A stretch of 11,961 bases of DNA from assembly GCA_005773695.1 (NCBI GenBank), contig SXHM01000129.1, forward strand, positions 1 to 11,961. Direction: 5' to 3'. Every line of letters starts with the position of its first letter. Within the stretch, counting starts at the first letter, position 1. The DNA is from Bacteroidota bacterium. GTDB taxonomy: Bacteria; Bacteroidota; Bacteroidia; SXHM01. Of the stretch, positions 1-9,100 are shown piece by piece. A program made the translations under genes and the position numbers. Below the pieces are notes generated by a model that ran no database searches, was not told where the DNA came from, and saw only the letters and a list, made by a program, of their open reading frames with translations.

Positions 1-1
1 C

Positions 2-700
2 AAGATTGCAACCTTGCGCAACTCACGCGGAGGCAATATGCCCGACTTGTTGAAAGTAGCAATGGATTGCGAACGTTTTGGCGCGCAGGGAATAACCGTT
101 CATCCGCGTCCTGATGAACGGCACATCCGATACAACGATGCCCGTGAATTAAAGAAGTTGGTAAAAACAGAATTCAATATTGAAGGAAATCCACGCGAGA
201 AAAAATTTATTAATCTCGTGTTGGAAGTAAAACCAACACAAGTAACATTGGTGCCTGACGGTATGGGGCAATTAACTTCTGACCATGGCTGGAATACCAT
301 TGAACACAAAGATTTTCTGGTCGAAATAATTTCTGAATTCAAACGAAATGGGATTCGCACTTCGATTTTTGTAGATGCCGATGATAAAATGGTAGAAGGT
401 GCAAAAGCAACAGGAACTGACAGAATAGAACTATTCACTGAAACGTATGCACACTATTTTAAAACCGACAAACAAAAAGCAATTGCACCATTTATTGCTG
501 CTGCAAAACGTGCAAATGAATTAGAACTTGGATTAAATGCAGGACATGATTTAAGTTTAGAGAACCTGAAATACTTTAAACAAAATATCCCGGGATTGCT
601 CGAAGTTTCTATTGGACATGCGCTGATATCCGATGCACTTTATTACGGTCTGGAAAACACCATCCAGCTTTATCTGCGACAATTAATTAATGAAGCTTAA
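2..700 (+). CDS. pdxJ: Pyridoxine 5'-phosphate synthase PdxJ (5' end outside window)
   Basis: PdxJ is a cytosolic TIM-barrel enzyme that condenses 1-deoxy-D-xylulose 5-phosphate with 3-amino-2-oxopropyl phosphate to give pyridoxine 5'-phosphate, the ring-closing step of DXP-dependent vitamin B6 synthesis. The frame is open from base 2, reading KIATLRNSRGGN, which is the conserved PdxJ N-terminal region after the first few residues. The start codon therefore lies to the left of the window, and the in-frame TTG at 14 is not the start. Visible family motifs are VHPRPDERHIR (active-site His/Arg region), EGNP (conserved Glu), VTLVPDGMGQLTSDHGW, LNAGHDLS (conserved His) and the phosphate-binding SIGHALISDA near the C terminus. 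About 232 codons are present; the family is usually about 240 residues, so only around ten are missing. The last 11 nt overlap the start of the next gene, implying co-transcription. The identification is firm. Confidence 0.96.
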   Translation, partial: KIATLRNSRGGNMPDLLKVAMDCERFGAQGITVHPRPDERHIRYNDARELKKLVKTEFNIEGNPREKKFINLVLEVKPTQVTLVPDGMGQLTSDHGWNTIEHKDFLVEIISEFKRNGIRTSIFVDADDKMVEGAKATGTDRIELFTETYAHYFKTDKQKAIAPFIAAAKRANELELGLNAGHDLSLENLKYFKQNIPGLLEVSIGHALISDALYYGLENTIQLYLRQLINEA

Positions 701-1451
701 CTACAAAAAACTTGGTGAAGGAGAACCGCTTGTCATTCTTCACGGCTTGTTTGGCATGCTGGATAATTGGTTCACGCTTGGGAAAAGATTCGCAGAAGAT
801 TTTACAGTGTATCTAATTGATTTGCGCAATCACGGTCAATCACCGCAGAGTAATATCTGGAATTACAATGTAATGAGTGATGATTTATTAGAATTTTTTG
901 ACGAACACAACCTTTCAAAAGCAAACATCATTGGTCACAGCATGGGCGGAAAAACTGCAATGTGTTTTGCTGGTGAACATCCCGAAAGAGTTAAGAAATT
1001 AGTTGTTGTTGATATTGCCCCACGTTTTTATCCTATTCATCACGATACTATCCTGGAAGCTCTGCTTTCCATTGATTTGGCAAATCTGAAATCAAGAAAC
1101 GAAGCCGATGAATTACTCTCGGGTTATATTTCCGATTTCGGCACAAAACAGTTTCTGCTAAAAAATCTTGCACGAAAAGAAAATGATAACACAAAATTTG
1201 AATGGAGATTCAATCTACCCATGATTGCAGAAAACATTCATGAAGTTGGTGTTGAAACAACAAAAGGTTCAACCGAACCTGCTCTATTTATCAGTGGTAA
1301 AAAATCAGATTATATTAGACCTTCTGATGAAGAAGAGATAAAGAAATTGTATCCAAACTCTGAAATTATTTCTATAACCTCAGGGCATTGGGTACATACT
1401 GAAAAACCTGAAGAATTTTATACGGCTGTGATAAATTTTCTGAAGAATTAA
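690..1451 (+). CDS. Alpha/beta hydrolase, YbfF/ABHD11-like esterase
   Basis: This 253-residue cytosolic serine hydrolase has no signal peptide. It has the alpha/beta-hydrolase layout: the oxyanion-loop motif LHGLFGMLDNW (residues 18-27), DLRNHGQSP (44-52), the nucleophile elbow GHSMGG with Ser84, VVVDIAP (105-111), and the late histidine in SGHWVHTEKPEEF, most likely His233. The HGLFG, DLRNHG, GHSMGGK, DIAP and GHWVH combination is typical of the YbfF/ABHD11 group of about 255 residues, which hydrolyses short acyl esters or thioesters in vitro. The acid of the triad could be Asp108 or Asp207; I cannot decide which. The ATG at 690 lies inside the end of pdxJ (11-nt overlap), so translation is probably coupled. 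The natural substrate is unknown, and a role in B6 metabolism is not implied beyond the shared transcript. The 3' end overlaps the convergent glycosyltransferase gene by 4 nt. Confidence 0.88.
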   Translation: MKLNYKKLGEGEPLVILHGLFGMLDNWFTLGKRFAEDFTVYLIDLRNHGQSPQSNIWNYNVMSDDLLEFFDEHNLSKANIIGHSMGGKTAMCFAGEHPERVKKLVVVDIAPRFYPIHHDTILEALLSIDLANLKSRNEADELLSGYISDFGTKQFLLKNLARKENDNTKFEWRFNLPMIAENIHEVGVETTKGSTEPALFISGKKSDYIRPSDEEEIKKLYPNSEIISITSGHWVHTEKPEEFYTAVINFLKN

Positions 1452-1457
1452 TTCTTC
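1442..1457. repeat. Perfect 16-nt palindrome across two convergent stop codons
   Basis: The bases GAAGAATTAATTCTTC read the same on both strands. The centre lies between 1449 and 1450, and the palindrome contains the stop codons of both the hydrolase (1449-1451, plus) and the glycosyltransferase (1448-1450, minus). Both proteins consequently end in Lys-Asn-stop. As RNA it could form a 6-bp hairpin with a TTAA loop from either strand, but neither side is followed by a clear U-tract, so calling it a bidirectional terminator is only a guess. Confidence 0.6.
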
Positions 1458-3124
1458 GCGAATCGGAGCAGATACTTCTTCTGCAACATCTTTTCCCGTT
1501 CAGCAGGTCTCATAAACGGCAATGATAGCATGCTTACTTTGTAATCCGAATACAATATAACACTATCCGTAGAAATCTTTTCTTTTTCAAAAATTTTTTT
1601 TCCTTCTTCATTAGTAAAAACCCACACTTCACCATTTTGAATCCTTTCATTAACGTTTTCTGGTGACTGTATCCAAGGTACTATTCTCTTGCTGTAAAAA
1701 TCAAGCGAATGTCCTCCTGAGTTGTAACATACAAATTGTTCGTTCGGAACATGTTTACTTTCAATAAATCTTCCTGCTGAAACAGCACTTTGATACGATA
1801 GCAATATTGTATACAAGTGTGCGCTCAATATAAAGTTTGCGCCAACCATTGTGACTAAAGAAGCTGTAATAAATTTTTGAAGTGGTTCAGATTTAATGAT
1901 GATGAAATAAAAAGTCAAGGCAAGGAATATAATTAAACCCGCAAACAAGAAAACATTTTTTATCGGAAAAGAATAAATACAAAGCGCAAGGATAACCAAC
2001 CAGATTAAAACAATTGTAAGGCTTTGAACAACACCGAGAATTCGTTGATGTTTTTTCTTTTCTGCATTTTCAAATATTCTCAACAGATAATCTGCACTGA
2101 TGATTGCAGCAAACGGAAACACAATAAAAATATAGTGGGGCAGTTTATAGTCTGATAAACTCATGGCAATAAACACTAATGTAAATCCTCCAGATGTTAT
2201 TGCTTCTTCGTTTCCGTTCAGACTAAACTTTGAGAGAAAAATAGTTTTCAGTTTTTGCCAAAAACCGAAAATGAAAAACAAACTCCACGGTAAAAATGCC
2301 CACAAAAAAGAATGAATAAAAAAGAAGGGGTCAGCTTGCTGCGGTTTCTGCTGGCTGTTAATAAAAGGATTGTCGCCTGTCAGTCTTCCGAAACTCTGGT
2401 CCCATAAATAAAAACGAATTCCGGAAATTCCTTTTTCAGGATACATATCAAACTGCTGATATAAACCTAAAAGCATCGGTGACAGCAGAATTATAATAAT
2501 CAACAACCCAACTATCCATTGCCATCTGAAAATTCTTTTCCACTCTCTTCTTAAAACAAAGTGAGAGCCGAAAGCCATTGCCGGAGCCATCAATCCGATT
2601 GGTCCTTTAGCAAGCATCGCCAAAGCAATTCCGGTGAACCCTGCCAGCAATGAAGTCCATTTTCCGTTTTGATTAAATGCTGCAATATTCCAGATAGAAA
2701 AAATAATTGCCCCTGTAAGAATAGTATCTGTTCTCACATCATTCGTAATAAGAAACATCGCCTGACAGGAAGCAAAAATCAATGCTGCAAGCATTCCTGT
2801 TTTTTCGGAATACAGCAGTTTGCCTAATTTGTAAGTAGAGAAAATCCCAAGCACTGCAAACAACAACGATGGTAATTTGTAAGCAAAGTTGGAGATGCCA
2901 AATAACTTAAACGATATTGCAGACAACCAAAACAATAAAGGTGGCTTATCTAAATAGTCTTTATAGCGATTGGTAACATGCAACCAATCTCCGCGTTCCA
3001 GCATTTCGCGTGCTATGGATGCATATTGCGCAGCATCCACATCCATCACATCAATGAAGCCGCTGATGATGTAAACTGCAAAAATTGCAGCAAAGAAAAT
3101 ATAAGATTGCGTTTTGCTCAGCAA
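1448..3124 (-). CDS. PMT_2/ArnT-like membrane glycosyltransferase
   Basis: This is a polytopic inner-membrane protein of about 558 residues. It belongs to the family that moves a sugar from a polyprenyl- or dolichyl-phosphate carrier to an envelope acceptor on the periplasmic side (PMT_2, ArnT, GT83-like). Diagnostic features are a first membrane segment at about residues 8-24, then the loop DVDAAQYASIAREML (28-42) with the catalytic-type aspartates, YLDKPPLLFW (57-66, the counterpart of the EKPP motif of ArnT), and NDVRTDT (128-134). About ten more hydrophobic segments follow, then a soluble C-terminal part of about 100 residues. The start is uncertain. No ATG or GTG lies between the upstream in-frame TGA (3142-3140) and the TTG at 3124, and the first internal ATG (Met27) would delete membrane segment 1. 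TTG, or the adjacent CTG, is therefore preferred. It is the last gene of the minus-strand block, 33 nt after the macroglobulin stop. The sugar donor and acceptor cannot be read from sequence. Confidence 0.85.
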   Translation of the reverse strand: MLSKTQSYIFFAAIFAVYIISGFIDVMDVDAAQYASIAREMLERGDWLHVTNRYKDYLDKPPLLFWLSAISFKLFGISNFAYKLPSLLFAVLGIFSTYKLGKLLYSEKTGMLAALIFASCQAMFLITNDVRTDTILTGAIIFSIWNIAAFNQNGKWTSLLAGFTGIALAMLAKGPIGLMAPAMAFGSHFVLRREWKRIFRWQWIVGLLIIIILLSPMLLGLYQQFDMYPEKGISGIRFYLWDQSFGRLTGDNPFINSQQKPQQADPFFFIHSFLWAFLPWSLFFIFGFWQKLKTIFLSKFSLNGNEEAITSGGFTLVFIAMSLSDYKLPHYIFIVFPFAAIISADYLLRIFENAEKKKHQRILGVVQSLTIVLIWLVILALCIYSFPIKNVFLFAGLIIFLALTFYFIIIKSEPLQKFITASLVTMVGANFILSAHLYTILLSYQSAVSAGRFIESKHVPNEQFVCYNSGGHSLDFYSKRIVPWIQSPENVNERIQNGEVWVFTNEEGKKIFEKEKISTDSVILYSDYKVSMLSLPFMRPAEREKMLQKKYLLRFAKN

Positions 3125-3157
3125 AAGAAATTGTTTAGCTCACGCAAAATTAATCCT

Positions 3158-6100
3158 TTACTCCACCTTTACTCTTATGCCTTCCGAATGTGCTGCAAAT
3201 TCAGGAGCATACATACACTGAACACTAGTAATTCCGTTCGAGAAATCTCCTTTGTGCGAAACTCGTAAAGGATATTCAAACACATAACTTCCCTTTGGCA
3301 GATAAGCGAAAAAGAAATTAGTGGCTGCATCTCGTGTGCTTTCATAATAGCCTAATCCTCCTTGGTATTTGTATTGCGAGATCACATTCTCCGGTTCAAA
3401 ACCTGATGCGCGCATATCTTTCAGGTGAACAAATTCCATGGCACGGTCAACACTTAATTCCACACGCACTTTTATTCTATCACCCGGATGCAAAACTGTC
3501 AGTGAAGTTATCGGGGTAATAACAGGTCCTGTGGCAGAAGGCTTTTCAAGAAATAATTTTTTAGTCAGCTTCAATGGTGTTTCGGCAGGTGTGATTTTAT
3601 CTAATTGCTCAAAATACTGCCAGTATAATGCTCCCCAGGCAATTCCTTTTTCCTGTTTTTCACTTTTCACATTTACTTTCACCTCACCCATTTCTTTGGT
3701 GATGTCTTTGCCGCTCCACGAAGTTTTAAAATATCCTGTTCCTGCATCAGCCTGATGCCCGACATATAGTTCATTCTCACGAATTCCTCTTGACGGGTTG
3801 CTGTTATACACCAGATATTTTCCAACATTAATTTCAACTTGCGGAGTTTCTTCCAACCAATCTGTTCCTTTGAGCAACAGCGCATAACAAGCTTCGGCCG
3901 TGGCTTTTGTGGTTTTCCAATCTTGTGTTTGTTTTTGTTTCAGCAGCCATATTTTTAATTCTGCTACCGCATCCTGATCGTTCGTAACTTCATCAAACGC
4001 TTCAATCAGCAATGCCTGTGTTTCAATTGGTGCCTGGTGCCAGTAAAATCCTCCCGACATATCTTTCCAGTAAATACCCATCTCATCACTGTGAAGCGAA
4101 TTTTCTTTCAACGACTTCATAATATCTGTTGGAATTGTTTTTGTCGCATAACGATGCAAAGCCAATGCTATCATGCCCTGCATATAGCGGCTGTTCTCTA
4201 ACCAGAATTTTTCTGACTGACCTTTGTAGTAATTGAATGCTTCTTTATTGTTAGAAGAAATCTCAATCTGTCTTTGGAAGAAACTTCGCGCATAAAGATA
4301 TTGTATCTGATCGCTGCCCAGATTATTCTTGCTTAAGTTAACTTTATACCTTTTTAAATTCTCATAATCTTCACGGATGCGGTCATCAAGGTAACGCACA
4401 GCCTGTTGAGTCATGTTCCACGCTTTGCGGTCTTTCTCAAAGTCAATAACCCCCAGCTTTTGCAAATGTCCCATGCCGGTTACAATATGCTGTGTTATGT
4501 AGCGACTATCGGGCATTCCCGGAAACCATGGCCAGCCGCCATTTGATACCTGAGCTTTCTCTAACTTGCGCAAAGCACCGTCTAATTCATGACTCATTTT
4601 ATTTAAATCAAAAAGCAACCCCAGTCTTTTCTTACGCTCGGTTTCATCTTTTGCCTGCATTACCCAAGGCGTTTCTTCCAGCAACAATGATTTCAATTCC
4701 TGGTTCTTTTCAAGGTTAGACAACAATGCGGTGCTGCCTTTGTCTGATTCAGAATCGCGTTTCCATGCATCAAATACTGCTTTAATTTTCGGACTTGAGT
4801 TGGCAATATGCGTAGCAATGCTGTTGGCATAAAAGCGACTGAAAACCTGCTCCGAACATTCATACGGATACTCCATCATGTAAGGCAATGCCTGTATAGC
4901 ATACCACGCAGGATTAGCAGTAAACTCCAATGTGAGGTTGTGATTGGTAAGTGTTGTGGAATTATTTGTGAGCAGTTTGTTAAGCTTATACGTTTTAGGC
5001 TGATTGTATCTCACCGGCAGAGGCAATGATTCGGTTACCAGCATACGATTAGTCAGCACAGGTACCGCCATCTCTTCTCCGTCAGAAAACTTTCCTGCCT
5101 TTGCAACTACCTTATAGGTAACAGCAGAAATGCCTGCCGGAATTTCAATGTTCCAGGTCAAAGCAGTGCTTTGTCCTTTTTCTGCCGTAAAGGTTTTTGT
5201 AGCCGCAGTATTTTTCAATGCTGCATCTACAGGCTGCATGGTGAGTGCATCAAACAAAAACAATTGTGAAGTCCCTGTCAATGCATTTTCGCTCAGGTTA
5301 GAAACCTTTGCACTGAAAGTAATCTTATCTCCTTCCCTAAAAAAGCGTGGAGCATTGGGCATCACCATCAGTTCTTTCTGTGTTACCAGTTCGTTTTGCG
5401 TTACCGAGTATTTCAAATCTTTGGTATGTGCAAAGCCCAGCATTTTCCATTTGGTAAGTGCCTCGGGAATAGTAAAGCTGATTACCACATTGCCTTGTTC
5501 ATCGGTTTGCAAATGAGGATAGAAGAACGCTGTTTCATTGAAATTACTGCGAGCCTGCACTCCGCTTAAAGCACCTTTCTCTCCTCCCGCTTTTTCATCA
5601 GGAGGAGAGGGTGAAGAAAATTTACCGGACACATCCCTATTATCTTCACCAGTTGCAACTGTTGTTGCATCCATCATTGCCATTCCATTAGCAAATTCTG
5701 CATTTTTACTTTTCTTATTGTCTAAACGTGAACCTGCTGTAACAACAATACTTTGCAGCTCCTGTGTTACTTCTGAAACTGAAACGCTTCTTTCCATTAA
5801 TACATCTCCTTCAGAATCATAACTTCCTCTGAAATAGCCGTTATTGAAATAATACCCGAACCAATTCAACTGATCATAGATATGACTCTGGCGGTAAGGA
5901 CCAACCGTATTCCAGTTTTTCTGATAAAGAGCAGAAGAAGATATGCTGAACAGATCTGCATTCCATCCCATGCTTGAATAGAAGTAATTGTAGATATCAA
6001 AATACCAGGAGTTGGGAGCAAAGGCATCTAAAGAGGCATCGTACAAAGCAGCCACCATTTCAGCTGCTACCTTCTCACCTTTCTTTCCTTTTATCTTCAG

Positions 6101-9100
6101 CTTCCATTCTTCTTTCTCTCCCGGTTGCAGTTTGTTACGGAAGGTTTCAAACTCAATATCCAGTTCTTTATTGGTGTAAGGAACCGAGATTAATTGGGAG
6201 TGCGTAAATGCCTCGTTGTTTTTGAAAAAGGTAAGGTGCACCGTGAAGTTTCCGCGGTGCTCTTCCTTCACCGGAATGGTAAGCAGGCGCTGCTCATCAT
6301 TCAGGGTAAGCCATTCTTTCTGTGAGATAAAACTCTTGTTTGCAACGACATCAAACTGTTCTATTTCATACAGCACTTTCGCGTCTTTATAAGAAGTGCC
6401 GATAATTAATGAAACATTTTCGCCCGGCTCGGCAGTGGTTTTTATAGCCGTAAACCAATCGGAAATTACTACCGGCATTTTGGTTTCTTTCTCCGAGAAT
6501 ACTAAAAAGTAATTCAGGGCTTTTACCTCTTCTCCGTATTTATCTTTTGAACTGGTTTCGGCTAAATAAAGACCCTGCGCCAATGCTGAAAGTTTTTCTG
6601 CTTTTAGTGTTTTATCTTTTTCTGTGTCGAAATTCAGTTTCAGCACTTCTTTTTCTTTAGGATAATTTTCACGTACATTCTCATCACTGTAGCTGGCATC
6701 AGGAAAATCGGCTTTGAATTGTTCTTTGGTGTAAATGAACAAATCCGGTTCTGCCCACTTGCGTTTGCGCAGAATATCGTTCGGGGTTTTCAGCTTGTAA
6801 ACGGTAAGCGTTCCTTTGGCTGCTTCAAATTCTCCGGCAGGGTTGGTGGTGTTAATCGTGAAATCTTTTTTCGCTTCACGGTTCAGCGTTTCAGGAATAT
6901 CCAGCGAAAGGTTAAGTGCTGTATAGCCTATGGTTACTGATGTCTCGGAACTGCGTGTTTCTCCTGTGATGTCCACTACATCGGCATAAATGGTGTAGGT
7001 AAACGAAGGCTTGTATTCCTTTTTGATGCTGCGGTCGGGAATAGCCTGAAACGAAATTTCAAACTCACCGTTGATATCAGTAGTTGTTGTTCCGTTCAGA
7101 ATCTCCATGCTTTCAGTGGGTGGAAACCAGCCTCGCTTACAATACCAGGGATATGGAAAGTAGGCGCTGCGAACCACACGGTACTTCACTTCTGCACCGT
7201 CAATGTTAGAACCTGCGTAAGCTTTTGCACTACCTTTTGCGTTTACTGTTTCGCTTAATTTAAATGTTCCCGAAAAAGGTTTGAATGTTACTTCAAACTT
7301 AGGACGCTTGTATTCTTCCACCTGCACAGCATGTGAACCGGTTTCGTTTTGTATGGTCATGCTGCCGGTGAGCACCCCTGTTGGTGCCGTAAAGGTGCCG
7401 CTGAAAGTGCCGTATTCATTGGTAGTCAAATCCAGTGAAGCTACCTTTTCGTAATTGACATCGTATAAGGCAACCGTTGTTTTGGCATTTGTAACAATGT
7501 TCTGGTTATTACCGTCTTTTTCAATCAGGATACCTTTGAAATAAATAGTTTGTCCGGGACGATAGATAGCGCGGTCGGTAAAGAAGTGTGTGGACTGCAC
7601 CTTCTGCTTTTGCGGATCACCGTAGTAATAAGAGTAAAACGAATTGTCGGTAATGAGTTCATCACCGTTGTAGTTCATCTGTACGATGTAATTCTCGCGT
7701 TCCAGTTTTCCTTTTACTGAAAACTGTCCGTTGGCATCGCTGGTGTAAACACCACTCTTGCGCAGGTCGTATTCACGTGAGGCATAATTGTAATATTCTT
7801 CCCACAATTGCGCTTTCACTCCTTGTAAAGGAGTTCCCGAACTGCGCGAAACCACTACAAAACCACGGTTGCCCTTTTCTTCCTGTCGGTTAGAGAAGGC
7901 AATATCTGAAAACGATGTTATAGTATAAGCCACTGCATTGCCGTCTGTAGAAAAATCAGCGGAGGTAGATGCAAACACCACATACAATCCTGTTTTCATC
8001 GGGGGTAGTTTCAGTTCGGTTGAATGCGAATTGAAATCTCCTTCATCGGGTAAACTAAAGTCAGTTTCGCTGACTACTTTTGAAATGCTGAACAGTTCTT
8101 TTATCTGTTCTTCACCGTAGTATTTTCTGCGGAATTTTTTGTATTTCTCATAGTCAAGCGTTGCTATCCGGAAATAAATCTTTGCCTTTTTTTCGCCTGC
8201 TTTTGCAAGGTTGGCGTAATTGATTAATGCCAGAAACGGTTGATTGGGAAGGTTAACACGCTCTACATTGAACGACATACTCTTTTGTGTAATGCTTGTG
8301 AGCAGACTGCGGCAATTGCTTGCTCCGAATGAAGAAGAGAAGCGGCTGATGGCTTCGTTGCATTTATCATACGCTGCCTTCTTTTTCCATTTCAGTTCAT
8401 CATCATCGCCTTTATTGTAGCCGCTGCCCTGTGTAAAAAAGTAGTTGGCTATTTCATACGAAATTTCGGTGGAGACCGGAAAAGCAAGGTGTTCTTTTTC
8501 TGAGCGTTCAAGCGCTGCAAGATAAAGACTGTCTTTAGCTGCATCAACCGAATGGCTGCGCATAAAACGTAAACGTTTTAAATCTGCATCCACCAGGGCA
8601 TCGGGGTTTTTATCTTCGGTGTGGAATTTTATAACATCGCGTAGTAAAAATACCGCACGGTATTCCAACGAAGTGCTGTCGGGGGTAGTAATGTTAAGTG
8701 CAGCAAACTCTTTTGCAACAGCGAAATATTTCGCGCCTTCTATCTCAAACTTAAAAGCCGGTTGTGTTAACCCTGTTTCTTCGTTCATGTAAAAATCAAT
8801 GGCGCGGTGGGCAAGAAAGTCATACACGGTAGGGCGCAGCTCGCGTGCGTTGCGGCTTTCCATCAGCACGGCATCAAAGGTGGAGATGGGTAACTCTTTC
8901 AGCTTATCTGCTTCTTCCAGACTTTTGCGGTAGTGGAAATCAACCTGTGTAACAATCTTCTTCAAATCCCAGGTGCTTAAATCTTCGGGCACAAAGTCAA
9001 CCGTTTCGGTGCGGTCCATAAATATCCAGCGGTTGTGCTCGTAGTAACTCCAATAGGATTGCGCCAAAATGGAATGCAGCACAGGCTTTATAGGATACTG

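Noticed and set aside
100..438. Open frame of 112 codons on the minus strand within pdxJ
   Set aside because: It lies entirely opposite conserved pdxJ coding sequence and resembles no protein; it is an antisense shadow.
3334..8120. Several plus-strand open frames of 60-128 codons opposite the macroglobulin gene
   Set aside because: All are antisense to well-conserved macroglobulin codons, have no recognisable motifs, promoters or conserved order, and are expected by chance in a 6-kb gene.
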